Assembly: GCA_014529385.2 (NCBI GenBank)
Contig: CM043963.1
Span: 150,344,107 to 150,408,106, forward strand
From: Adiantum capillus-veneris
Lineage: Eukaryota; Streptophyta; Polypodiopsida; Polypodiales; Pteridaceae
DNA: 64,000 nucleotides
Direction of reading: 5' to 3'
A program made the translations under genes and the position numbers. The stretch's first letter is position 1, and each line of letters opens with the position of its first letter. Below are positions 24,763 through 36,231 of this stretch, one piece after another. Below the pieces are notes generated by a model. It worked only from the letters and a program-made list of their open reading frames with translations. It had not been told where the DNA came from and did not search any database.

Positions 24763-25499
24763 ACACCTCTATTCTATTGGAATGCATAAGTGACATAAAA
24801 CCATGTGATAGCATGTGGAAAAGGTGTCTAAGGTATGGGTACCCATGGGGGTCATTACTAAGGGTGTTGACTCACTTAGAAAGAGTTAATGTACTCCTAA
24901 GTGCCTTGAAAAGTCACCCACGAGTTTGCAACTTTCATGTGTTGATTTGGAACCTTTGTATGATGTCATCAATAATGCCAGATGAAAAGCTTTCACTAGC
25001 TCTATATAATGAGCCTTTCGTACACACTTTAAGTTGTACCAATAAATCAAGTTTGTGTTTATATTCTACTCCACTTTTTTTTTGCAATTAGCATTATCAA
25101 TACCATGTCAGCATTATGAATGGCTCCTTAATCTACCCTTCCTAATATCTACAATTGGTATGAGAGCTATTAGAGTGATTAATATTTTTTAATCATCCTT
25201 AAGATCCGTAGATTATTCTTCTACTTAATTGCATCTCTCACTCATTGAACTTTAATCTAACTACTTGTGGGCATGTCTTTTGCAAACCAAAGAGGCCACT
25301 ACCCTCCATCCCATGAGTTAATTTTGAAGCACCCTCAAGCCACATAGCCTTTTCTTTCTTAAGGTCTCCATCCCACAGGCTTATCTCAAGACCACAAGAA
25401 AGGTGCAAATCGACCCTCTAATCAACAAACTTGTCATAATAATCAATATCTAATTCTCCTAAATGATTTTCTCATGCTAAACTAATCATTTAATATGGG
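23013..25499. other. Intergenic, no gene seen
   Basis: AT-rich, with short frames only. A (TG)n tract lies at 24719-24759. The 24663-25091 plus-strand frame runs through that tract and is not credible. Confidence 0.5.
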
Positions 25500-25844
25500 G
25501 AAGTGCCAGGGGAGAAAAAGCTAGAATATTGGTTAAGCTAGCAGACCGACCACGGTAGGAATCCAAAGGAGGGAAAATAGGGATCCAAAGGGGGGGACCA
25601 TTTGCAAAAGAGCTATGTGCAACAATGGGCTCAAAAGACCCTAAGGTTCAGCCCAGCCCATTAAGACTTCCAAAATACTAAGGTTCCAAAATTCAAAGGT
25701 TGTGTCCAAAGGTCAAACATTAGGGGAATTGGATGCTTTGTGTGTGTCCCAAAAAGTCTTTGTCAAGCCCTACATAGGAGGGGGTGAGCCCAAGAAGTAG
25801 GGGATGCGAGAGAAACACCCACACACACTCACAAGCTTCATTTG

Positions 25845-26560
25845 TACACAAGGGGAAAGAGGGATACATGTTAGCTCCCTAGGCCAGATGCCCACAAGGT
25901 GTACTCAAATCCTATTGGATGGCCATGGAGGTGGACCAATGAGAATTAGGCTAGAGTAAATCTAGATTAATTAATTTAAAAACACTTAATAAAAGAACCA
26001 ATAAGAATTAAGCTCTCTAGAAGACTATTGGACAGTCTCCCAAGGGGACCAATGAGCATTCAACAGCCCAATGGCTTGCCTGATTCCTATTGGCCAGGAG
26101 GCAAAGGGGTCCAATGATATTTTAGTTGCATTTATGAATTACCTAAAGCTCTCACAAAAGGGGAAAGGGGGACACATGTCAGAAGGCTATCACTTATACT
26201 GCTTAATTTCAATTGGCTAGGCCTGGGGAGGTCCAATAGGACTGTAGCATGAGTAATTAGCAAGGGAGGTCAACCAAGAGAGAGAGGGGGCTGATTTTTG
26301 CAAGGCATTATTCACTCACACACTCACACAATCTCATGTGTGAAGCAAAGATGACTCTCTCTCCTTCTCAAGCTTTAATGGAAAGCTTACCACCTACTGC
26401 AAACTTGTGAGAAGGGATGCCTACACCAGCAACTCTTGGCTTTGTGATGCAAATCCAACCAAGAGCCAAGCTTCAATGCATGGTCATCTCCTCTACCATG
26501 CTAATTACTAAGATAAGCTATGCTAATATGAGTGATTATGTGAGGAGATGTACATCTTTC
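25845..26560 (+). mobile_element. LTR-like region (family B) with CCAAT/ATTGG cluster
   Basis: The part at about 26400-26500 (CTCTTGGCTTTGTGATGCAAATCCAACCAAGAGCC and what follows) clearly matches 50880-50935, which lies just before a primer-binding site and gag. This segment is therefore probably the R/U5 side of an LTR of the same family. Upstream, 25900-26260 holds about ten CCAAT or ATTGG boxes in a loosely repeated module. The boundaries are not resolved, and I see no primer-binding site or gag downstream. Confidence 0.45.
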
Positions 26561-27252
26561 TTGTAAGAATACTCCTTCTTCCTCTCAATCTACTCTCATA
26601 CCCCGCTAGCTCTCACCATCTTCGAAGGTGTGTGAGGTCTTGGGTCTGAGACCGTGAGGGAATTGATGTTGTGTTTGATAAGTGTTTTGGTTAGTGCATG
26701 AAGTTTCCATCTTCATTGCACTAGCTAGTATTGAAGGAACACAAAGAATTGTATTGTAAAATGTCTCTCTTGATGGGAGAAACCATAATACAAAGCCTTT
26801 TGGAGGGGGGACCGGCTCCATGCAAATCCGGTCCTCAACTATTTTCAATTGCTTAATTTCTCTCTCTTTTGAAGTATTGTTCATGCTATTTAACTAGGTG
26901 TTATGCCTTTTGTTGCTCTCTCCACCCAATCACTCTTGTTATTCTCATTAGGAAGCTATTCTAATGAAATGCTCACTATGTTCATACTATTTTCCGCTAC
27001 ACACAAGTTACTAGACCATTAAATGTTACAAACTACTCACAAGGAGTATTCAAAGAAGGAAGTTTTTAACCAAAACTTCCACTTCCGTAAAGGGTGACTT
27101 CATTTTTAATAAAGAGGTTGTTATGAATAAGGGATATGTACATTTATTACTCAAGTGCTCATTACGAGCTATGGTCATTTGTGTTGGCCAGCCAATGTGT
27201 ATTCATTTTGAGCATGGAAGAATCTAGAAATGAAATAGTTGCAAGAGGGAAA
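26561..27252 (+). other. Region between LTR-like blocks, no gene seen
   Basis: No coding signal. The 26606-26884 minus-strand frame has no recognisable motif. Confidence 0.4.
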
Positions 27253-27520
27253 TGTTGACTCTTGCACGGGGGGAGATTGCACTCAGTGTTTGTCTTCTTC
27301 TCCCCTCTCCTCTCTTCTCTCTCACCGTGCCAGTGTAGCACTCCGCTCTAGGAGGTGCGCCACACGCTCTCTCGCTCTGTCTCATTCTCTATCTCTCTCT
27401 GCTCGTGTTTAGCTCGACTATGGATTTGTGCGAGTCGTCAGGTATGCAAATTTGTCATTTATAGCTTGCAGCGTGTATTTTACGTATTTTGCAAGGCTCT
27501 CCGCACTTCCGATCCTAGCA
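27253..27520 (+). mobile_element. Copia-type 5' LTR, 268 bp
   Basis: It starts TGTTGACTCTTGCACG and ends GATCCTAGCA, one base before a perfect tRNA-iMet primer-binding site. The length and TGTTG start are typical of Ty1/copia LTRs. No gag follows, so only the 5' end of the element remains, or the element is non-coding. Confidence 0.7.
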
Positions 27521-27521
27521 G

Positions 27522-27533
27522 TGGTATCAGAGC
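27522..27533 (+). promoter_or_regulatory. tRNA-iMet primer-binding site
   Basis: TGGTATCAGAGC is the 12-base complement of the 3' end of plant initiator Met tRNA, one base after an LTR ending in CA. Confidence 0.85.
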
Positions 27534-28410
27534 TCTGGGGACGTTCCTACATATACACGTTAAGCTATGGAGAGCTTTGAGTGCAGGAGCTAAGTCAATT
27601 TCTTCTTATGCGATAATTTATTTCATTTTTTCTAGCATGGTTTATTGTTTCTTCAAAGACATAATTAAGAGACTAGTATAGATAAAGATAAAAGGTAAGT
27701 AATATTGAAAATTGCCTATTTTTCATCACCTACTGGAGTAGTGGAGCATCATAGGGGTTTCATGTTGAACCCCATTGAATTATACAGCACATTCGCATCA
27801 GTTCTCATAGCTAGATATATACAAAATTCTACAAGCAAACCGACGAAGAAGACTTCGTGTGCGCCACGACTTCCAATGATATAGGCATAGGGAAGCTGAG
27901 AAAATTGCATGAGAATAGATTTTGGCTCAGACTGGAAGCATACTTCATTCTATTTTCTTAACTGTTATTTAATTTAGTTTTATTTTTTTCTCCAATTCTC
28001 TCTCTTCCGCATGGGACCCTGTCCCACGATGGGGGGATCAAAGAGCAACGTGCAGGCTAGCAGAAATGTGTCATCGTTTACACAAGTGATTGACGTCGGC
28101 AAACAACACTGACATGCATTGTCCTTAGACAACTCCCCATCTCCAAACCCACCACCTCCAAGAAATCGCACTCCTCTGTCGTGCAACAGGATGCTAAACC
28201 ACACCTTTGGACACCCAGCTTCACAGCCTGTAATCATCTGCATGATCAACATGTAGACCTTCGGGCCTGCATGAGGTGGAATTAGTCAAACACACACTCT
28301 CTCTCTCTCTATCCCTCACTCACCAACCTTGTGATCGGCCATTGCCTGTAGCATGTTCACCAACCCCCTCTTTCTCTTTCTCCCTCTTGTTCACCTATCA
28401 AGCATGCAGA
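27534..28410 (+). other. Region after orphan LTR, no gag recognised
   Basis: No frame shows gag, zinc-knuckle or protease motifs. It includes a short CT-rich part near 28295-28310. Confidence 0.45.

Positions 28411-28413
<3 letters not shown>

Positions 28414-28468
<55 letters not shown>
28414..28468. repeat. (CT)n microsatellite
   Basis: About 27 CT units. Confidence 0.97.
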
Positions 28469-28471
<3 letters not shown>

Positions 28472-28763
28472 TGGCGGCCACACCCACACAGAAACTACTT
28501 GTTTCTCTCTATCTTAAACTCTCTCTCCCCCTAGTTTGCTACAGCCAGCTCTACTCAACCCCCTCGAGTGGTAGTTACCACCTCCATGTAGCTCGCACAT
28601 GGCAAGCCAACAACCCATCAGTGACCTTTGATGTGTTGGCCACCCTACAGCTCTCTTTCTCTCTATATATAGTTGTCCCTATCAACACCTCGATCGACTG
28701 CTAACCAGCCACTCTCCATGCAGGGTTGGCATCGCCTACCAACTTCACCAACTCTAGAGCATC

Positions 28764-29748
28764 ATGCCTTGCATACACTCATACCTTCTTGACCACCAAC
28801 TACACCCATTAGCCAATAAGGATTGTCAACTAGCTCTTTTGACACCCAAAAGATACAATGTTTATTGTTTTCTCCTAGTTGGAACGGAGTGTGTGCGTGA
28901 TATCATTGAAGCTCAGTATCATAAGCGTGTGCAAGATGCACTAGGAGGTGGTCGTGACAATGATGTAGGGTCTACTCCAAGCAGGCTTTCTCCTTTCCCT
29001 CACGATCATGTGCTCATTTCAACAAAATTCTGTCATTTTACTACAACAGGCAATTGCTGATCGACCAAGTTTCCACATGGAGGTCGATTCGATAGCGAGT
29101 TCAATCATGCAGTGGACATGGGGCCAAACGAGCTTAACTGGCACGTGTTTGGCATTCCTTGTGCAAGAGGCATTGTGGACGCTGAAGGCATGGCTTCATC
29201 GGGCTAAGTCTTATTGTTTGGGGCTTTACGTATTTGGCATGGCCACATACAGCCGAATTATGCCATTTGTCAGACATGATGCAAATAAGAAGGAAATCTA
29301 TCCTTTAATGGTGAACTTGCTAGAAGTAGAGGAACTTCAATGTGAACGGAAGACAGTCGTTCTGTTGCGCAACTTCATTTCCCAAGGGGTCTTTGACGCA
29401 ACTGAGGAAGAAAATGGAGACCGTATTGTGTGCATCTCTTCACCACTTCTACGCACTGCTATCCTTCGTGGGAGTTCCATTGTGCAGGAGGAGGTGAATT
29501 TTCCTCCTGATTCTCACCACTTGGATAGGAGGTGGGTTGTCCTGCAGGCTATCAAGTCCCTTGATGGTGCTATTATGTGCGAGCCTGAGTGTCTGAATGC
29601 GTATGGTAAACCATCAAGATATGCACATTCGTTTTTGTTCATGTGCTGTGTTAAGGCAATTTTGCAACAAGCATACCCTTCAATAAGAGCTAGGATCTTG
29701 CTAGAAGCCAAGCATAAACAATTGTTTTCTTTTACAATCATTGTTTAA
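28764..29748 (+). CDS. Unrecognised gene-like region, possibly two exons
   Basis: Two plus-strand frames, 28764-29060 and 29008-29748, look like real protein and not chance. The second has even hydrophobic spacing over 230 codons and segments such as L-L-E-V-E-E-L-Q-C-E-R-K-T-V-V-L-L and I-S-S-P-L-L-R-T-A-I-L-R, then D-R-R-W-V-V-L-Q-A-I-K-S-L-D. A pyrimidine/AG site (TTTTACTACAACAG at about 29037-29050) could be a 3' splice site joining the frames. I cannot name the family. The order 'S-S-P-L-[IL]-R' followed by a conserved Tyr/Phe/Cys-rich helix reminds me of plant proteins with a nuclease-like C-terminus, but this is a weak impression. The end at 29748 is a plain stop. It could also be an element gene. 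Confidence 0.4.
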
Positions 29749-32619
29749 GCCTGCCCAAGTACCATTATAATCCTTGTGCTACAATCTCCAACTTCGTCCG
29801 AGATCCCAAGCTTACCATGACCAATCCTTCCTCGGCTTGATACAATCGCTAACACTAGGCTTTCTTTTAACAGACGTTAGGCTAAGATGAGGCACACCTT
29901 CCTTGTACATTGGTAATAGGCTGGTCAATTTTATGTCATTGCTCCATTTTCTTTTACACGTAAAATTATGATATGTCTTATATACATAGCCTTAGTTACC
30001 CAAATATGTAGTATTGTCACATTTGAAGGGGCTAGGTGCAACTTTGACTGTTAAAGAGGATGAAGATGGCGATCATGTTGAGTTAGAGTAAGGTATCTAT
30101 TGTTGATGTAATCATACACATACATACACAACAAGTGAGATAACCATGGGCTATCGTGCTTGCGGGGCTTTGATGGATATGTACACCAATTCTTGGGCTC
30201 TCGCTCTATCTCTTACCTTTTTGGTCTATCAACAGATATCTATGGATTGCAGTCAGCGATCATTGTTATTAAGTTGTTACCTTTTAGGCTTTAGAATCTA
30301 CTACAATATTAACAGTCAATTAGATGTCTAAAAGCCTTGAGGAAGAGTTATTTTTAAAAAATTCTTTAAAAAATTCCTTTCCACGTTGATGCTATAAATT
30401 GTTATTATGGCATTCCCTACAATAATTTACTTCTCATTGGACCTGTTGGCTCTTAGTTTATTTTTATTCTTTCATGCCCTACATTGTAAACACTGTGAAT
30501 AACCATAACGTGCTAGGGTCAAATTTTCACCCTCAAGATACATCAGGCCTTAATATTCTAACAATGATGACCCTCGGGAAACTCTGACTATGTACACTTT
30601 TAGCTACCCACACCCAAATTGATTGTTACCTGGATTATTAACCAATTAACAAGTATAAACACAAAAATCCCTCTCTCATCATTATTTGCAAAAGCCATTA
30701 TTTCTATAATGTAAGTTTATCCCCATTAGTATTGATGTAATGTAATTTGATTTTCGCTTTTCTTGCTCTACAATGTCTTAAACGTTACATCATCTATCAG
30801 TCAAACTATTGCTGCATATTCCTCAATATTGTTGCATTTGTGAAAGCTCGCATTAGCCTTTTTACTCCTTTTCTACTTCAATATGCTTTTACAATACACA
30901 CAAATCACCTTTATGGGGCTCTTGTATATGGGAGGAAAGGTTTTTTGAAAAAGTTATATGCGACAAACAAGATGCTACCAAAATTTCTATAGATTTCCTT
31001 TGTCTTGTGGTGTACAATGCATAAATAACGCTTTACGACATGCTTTTTAGGCCTTTTCTTGGAATATCAACCTAAATACAAATAAGAATTTGGAAAAAAA
31101 CTTAAAAGTTTGAATGGTTTAATATCCAAATACATTAAGTGACTCAATATTCCCAACATGAGTATTTAGTAGTAAGCACCTTTGTAGTAATGAGAATTTT
31201 TCGTAATTTTTTTGGGTTTCTTAAGGAACAGTCTCTAACTTATTCAATATCTTGCTCACAAACTCCAACTATGGGATGACACGCACTACTTGGATGAGTG
31301 TCATCCAAGATGCAAAAAAAATTCAAGAAATATGTAACAAGCTATTAACTACTGTAAGAAAAGAACGCATGATTGAGGTAGCTAAGGGACTAGTACTGCG
31401 ATACTCACTTGGATATCCACTAATAGAAAAATATCATGGCCTCCTGGTCTCCATCACCATTGAAACACTTTCCAACCTTTGAAGGTGAAAGATAGGCTAA
31501 AAAGAGTCACAACACCCTAAGTAGCATGGGGTCAACGAGTAAAATGCATTGACACGATCTTGGAGACACTCCAAAAGTGTTAGATGTCTCATCTTTTGAA
31601 GAATGTGTACACACACTTATTTTTAAGAACAAAAAGTTACTTCAGTTGCAGTAAAAGAAATAAATCACCTAGTACATTTGTAAGCTTATTATTTTGCAAT
31701 AAGTTTATGGATATCATTGACCCATGAACGGTATACCAGGATTATCATGTCTACAAGTTTTCTCTGGCTGGAGATATACAAGAAACCTTAGTTACACTCT
31801 ATTAAAACCCACTTAGACTTTTGTTGAACCGTTTGATCTCATTAGTTAGACTAAGGATGCCATTCACATAATTGCTTTGCAAACTTTCTTAAAAATGTCG
31901 ATATTTTTGGATCACATGTTCTCCGAACTAAGATAGACTATGTGCATCATCCCTTGTTCCAAGAATTTGTCTCTAAACATTTGAATCACATACGTACAAT
32001 ACCTTTAAACCTTTTAGCTGTCATTGAAGAATTACATAATGGTAAAACACTTTCTACAAGATCATCAATATTGAAAGTAATAATAGCCAAAACTCGTTTA
32101 TTGAAGATAGAGTGATTTATTTCATGACCAATTCCCACAACATCGTAGAAGAAATCAATTGTCTTGGTCGAAGCAAGACACACTCATGGATGGATCAATT
32201 TCATTCTCAAACATTGTTTTGTATGTGGCCTTGATAAATCAACGCAAATGCATGTCTTTATTTGCACGAAACTCATATAATGACAACACATAGAAGACTT
32301 ACATCTAGTGAATTCAAACCACTATTAGCAAAGGAAAACAACATCATACATTTTATCATCTCTTATTCTCATGAAATAGGGAACTCGACTCCTAATTTCC
32401 TATCTCTCCATTATATAATGGGGAATTATAAGATTCATAAGAATGAGTTTAGGTGGATTACCAAATGACCAAAATTGTGTCTTCACTCCTGCAACAACAC
32501 TAGTGATAGGAATACTTCAAGGTGTAAACAACGGGCTGGTTGAATATACATAAATATTTCATCACAAACTAGCCCCTTTTTCATGCATGCATACAAATTG
32601 CTATTAAGTGATTGGAACC
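29749..32619. other. Intergenic, no gene seen
   Basis: AT-rich, short frames only. I see no LTR, tRNA or transposase motif. Confidence 0.5.
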
Positions 32620-32942
32620 TTTTAACCCTTATGGACACCCTATCACCTTTGACAGACGTCTTATTACTTATTTAAGTCATGGACCGGGCTTGTCGATCCT
32701 ATAAGTGTTTAGGTGATCACTGATGAGAGGTGCACCATTTATCTTATTTTCAAAGTATTTTTGCAACGATTGACCATTGTGGACGTTCATGTGTGAATGG
32801 GTCAGATTATTATAAAAGGTCTATTTTGACCTAAAATCCTCATTCTTTGAGGTGCATGCTAAGAAGTGCTCTTGCTCTACCTCTATCTCCTTCTCCTTCA
32901 TGTGCTCACAGGTGTGTATGTGTGTGTGTGTGTGTGTGTATG

Positions 32943-32995
<53 letters not shown>

Positions 32996-33195
32996 TCGAG
33001 CATTGCGGCGGCGAGGTGACGGTGGTGGCTCCTTCTTCTTCACGGCACAAGATCCTTCACGACGGAAGCATTGAGTGACACATCATTGCCCCTTTGAGCT
33101 TGTTGGGACTGTCTAATTGTGTGCTTGCAGCCATTTGTGGCTCACACATGGTGTTTTGACAAGTTTCCAGCCTCCGACACGGGCAGCAAAGCGCA
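32620..33195 (+). mobile_element. 5' LTR, third copy of family A LTR
   Basis: It matches 13527-14148 along its whole length, including TTATAAAAGG (about 32810) and the (GT)n(GA)n tract. It starts TTTTAACCCTTATGG (the TG is mutated) and ends GCAAAGCGCA. Unlike the two copies in the fold-back, it is followed by a primer-binding site, so it is a 5' LTR. Confidence 0.8.
32911..32993. repeat. (GT)n and (GA)n microsatellite in LTR
   Basis: GT at about 32911-32939 and GA at 32946-32993, in the same place as in the other family A LTRs but shorter. Confidence 0.95.
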
Positions 33196-33201
33196 CATTT
33201 T

Positions 33202-33219
33202 TGGCCCCGCTGTAGGGAA
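33202..33219 (+). promoter_or_regulatory. tRNA-Asp type primer-binding site
   Basis: TGGCCCCGCTGTAGGGAA resembles the plant tRNA-Asp complement (TGGCGCCGTTGCCGGGGA) with five mismatches. It sits a few bases after the LTR end. This primer is usual for some plant gypsy lineages. Confidence 0.6.
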
Positions 33220-34742
33220 CTACCTTCCACTAAGCTTGAGGAGCACTCAATGCTACCTCATGAAGCTAATCACTTCTATCATTTTTGGTTTTTGTTGAGT
33301 TGTGTTAGGTCTGTTAAGTGGCTGTAATGTGCAGGTGTTAGCAGATATGGTAGTTAGTGTAGATCGGTAATGTGCAGCAGACCGTGAGCAGCAAACAATG
33401 AGCAGGTTGAGTAGTCTGTGAGTGTGCAATTTTTTGTGTTAAGAAGTGTGTGTGCAGTGCTAATTAGTGTTAATTAGTACTGTTAGATATAGGTAGGTTA
33501 GACAGAGCTGCTAGGAGAAGCTATATGCGCGCGTGAACTTGGCGCCCACGTGCAACAATATCCACACAAGTTCTTTTTCAAAAAATTAAATAAAATTTAA
33601 AACCCGCTCAAAAAATCTGAGACCAAAACAAAAACAAAATTTGAAAAAATTATTATTTTAAAAGAAAGGATCGGGATCATTCCCCAAGCCCAAGTATAGG
33701 TCTTAGTCCTCAGTCTTATGATATAGTATAGACACTACTATATATATAAAAACTAGAACTTCAAGTGAGGGGAGGGCATGTGGGCCAAGGCCTTGAAGTC
33801 CTCCACCATTTCCTTGACACTTACCCCTTGAAATTACTAATTTTAGCCTTCTTCCCGACTAGGAAAAGACTATTTTAAGTAATTGAATCGAGGACTAATC
33901 CCAATAGTTTAAGCCAAGACATGCATGCCATGGGCCCACGACTCGGGCCGAGGTTTAATCGCTTGAAATAGACTTTGAGTAGAGCCACTCGCTCCGAACG
34001 TGGAGCTAGCGATGTAAATGAAGGGGGTGGGGAAGTAAATTCACCATTCATGACCAACGTAGACCCCATGCTCCTGGAGAGCGTGCATGTGAATACTCCA
34101 TTCACTGCACCCCCTGAATCTTCAGAGCTATTCCCCTTTGAGGTTATATTACCTAATAAGAGAAGCCTTGCCAAAGTGCAAGACGTTGAGCAATATATCA
34201 TTGTATCTAGGGAAAATAAAATCGAGAGCCTACGCAAGGCAGAGCAATGGAGGGAGCTAAAGGCGAAGGCCCCTATCTCCACATCCATGCTAGTCGAGTA
34301 ATCGAGTGCTCCTAAGCTAGCAACCACTAAGGGTCAACCCATAGAGAGCCACATTGCATCTAGTTCAAAGGACAACCCTAGCACCTTAATCCTAGATGAA
34401 GCGTTTCTAAATGAAATTGGGAGTATGAACTTCAAACAAAAACTGTAACCGACCTATACATAGGTCACCCTAGCATGTGGGTTGGTTAGATGTCCTACAA
34501 TCCAAAACGGGAGCAACTAGCATAGAGGAGCAACAACAAAGAGTTTGTGATGTCATCCATAGGGTTATTGAGCTGGAGAGGTAGAACAAGGGGATCCACA
34601 TGCCTTCAATGGGTCTCATGAGATTCTTGGATCCAGGGAAGGCTAAGCAACCAACTTTATCGCAAATGGAGATGATGCCTGTTGCTTTCATGGTAGATGA
34701 TGCAAAAACTGAAATAAACGCAATCAAGTATAGGGTCATTTT
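33220..34742 (+). other. Leader after family A LTR and an unrecognised ORF
   Basis: A non-coding leader is followed by a 108-codon plus-strand frame (33975-34301) with no motif that I know. Broken frames follow up to the MULE transposase. The frame may be element gag N-terminus or part of the MULE gene; I cannot decide. Confidence 0.35.
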
Positions 34743-35500
34743 TTGAATGCAATTCCAATTCTCTTTAATGTATTCTTTGCTTACACATTGAAGCTCGTTT
34801 TGCATAGGGAGGTCTTCAACGTACCCATCTACCTTTGCTTGTGGCATGTGAGGTGGTGTTGGCTAGAGCATCTTGTGAGAAAGGTGCAAGATTGGCCAAG
34901 GGCTATGATGTTTCGTCAACTAGGGGTGATCATGCACTCACGAGGGCCCTCCTGCACAATTGAGACAGAGACAAGAGAAAGAATTCAACACATGATAGAC
35001 ACATTTCTAGATGACTTCCATGTGGAAGAGGCCTTCTTGGAGTATTTTGAAACTTATTGGCAACCTAAAATTGGTAAGGTATTGGAGATTGAATTCTATG
35101 CACTCATGCATGTTTCTTGGCCAAGAATTGCTTACTTAATATGTGTAGATATGTGGGTTCGTGCAGCAAGGACAATGCAACACTCTGGGCAAGACACAAA
35201 TGGGGCCATTGAAGCATACCATGGTGTTCGCAAGACCAAATTTTTAGGGAGATCTAAGAAGATGGTTGGTCGACGTGTTGATTGGCTGCTTCATGAATTA
35301 ATTTTGTAAGCTCTATCGTATTATTGGTATGTACAGATGCTGAAAGATAATGGTTTCATTCGTAATCATGCAATAGAGAAGGAGGTAGTGGAGAACTCTT
35401 TTGAGAGAGCATCACACATTCTCGATGAGCATGTCACGATAGTTTCTTGGGACGAGGGTGTTCATGCCGTAGTGGCAATCATTCAAATCTTAACCTAGTA
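34743..35500 (+). pseudogene. Degenerate MULE transposase, SWIM-type
   Basis: The frame 34743-35309 holds V-P-I-Y-L-C-L-W-H-V-R-W-C-W-L, the C-x2-H box of the MULE transposase domain. It then has F-L-E-Y-F-E-T-Y-W, Q-D-T-N-G-A-I-E-A-Y-H-G and G-R-R-V-D-W-L-L-H-E-L, conserved in plant MULE-SWIM proteins. After a stop and a frame change, L-K-D-N-G-F-I-R-N-H at about 35340 continues the family pattern. A possible very worn SWIM remnant (C-I-R-C, then G-N) lies near 35595-35640. The N-terminal catalytic part before 34743 is full of stops. A MULE moves by cut-and-paste; this one is dead. I did not find its terminal inverted repeats. Confidence 0.7.
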
Positions 35501-35850
35501 CACACTATGTACAACCCTGAACCTGCTAGGCTTGTTGCACATGTTCGTGTTCTGAACAAGGAAACATATGTAAGCATTAGGTGAACATGATGCTTGCATT
35601 AGGTGTGTCCCAATTTTCATTGAAGGAAACATGCTTGAAACTTTATGGAGAGAGGGTGTACAACCTTCAAGCGGAGCCGGCACTAACTATTAGGGCTCAT
35701 AACATTGAGGTGGATGTTGATTCAGCAAATGGCACTCGCACTTGCAACAACAAAGACAATGTGAACTCAGATACCAACAAAAAAGGTTTACAAGATCTAC
35801 AAGACCTATTTCGTGTGTGTGGGTGAGGATAGTTAGCTACTTGTTTCAGC

Positions 35851-36231
35851 TTATTCCAGCGCCATGCATGTAAACTTTCCATCCACAATGATGTTGGCAT
35901 GGGCATCTTCACCGATCTTTATATCTGAGGGGTGAATTTGATCAAAGGAAGAGGCAGCACTTTTAGCATTACCTGTTCGAGTGGATTTTCCATCATTCAA
36001 GACATCTCTATTGTCGGAGATCCATTTTGTTTCATCTGATCCAATTGCAAACCTGACAAGGGACAATGGGGTGCCCAAATGAACAAGCAACTTCTTTCTT
36101 TTTTCTTCAAGCTCTGCAAACAAGCGCTCGAACTCAGCGAGGCCGCAATCTGCATATGGGTTCTTTTTGGATCGTCTGGGGAAGATGATGACAGGGGCAC
36201 ATGACATGACTTTATAGTGTTCCTTGTGCAA
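35851..36231 (-). CDS. Unrecognised minus-strand ORF, possible host exon
   Basis: This 126-codon frame includes P-V-I-I-F-P-R-R-S-K-K-N-P-Y-A-D-C-G-L and then a charged helix E-F-E-R-L-F-A-E-L-E-E-K-R-K-K-L-L, followed by S-L-V-R-F-A-I-G-S-D-E-T-K-W-I. The composition is protein-like and unlike the nearby repeats. I recognise a plant-like flavour but no family. It may be an exon, or a gene fragment carried by the adjacent MULE (Pack-MULE style); the latter is inference. Confidence 0.35.
   Translation of the reverse strand: MHKEHYKVMSCAPVIIFPRRSKKNPYADCGLAEFERLFAELEEKRKKLLVHLGTPLSLVRFAIGSDETKWISDNRDVLNDGKSTRTGNAKSAASSFDQIHPSDIKIGEDAHANIIVDGKFTCMALE

Noticed and set aside
24663-25091. 142-codon plus-strand frame
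   Set aside because: It depends on a (TG)n tract for its length and shows no protein-like motif on either side of it.
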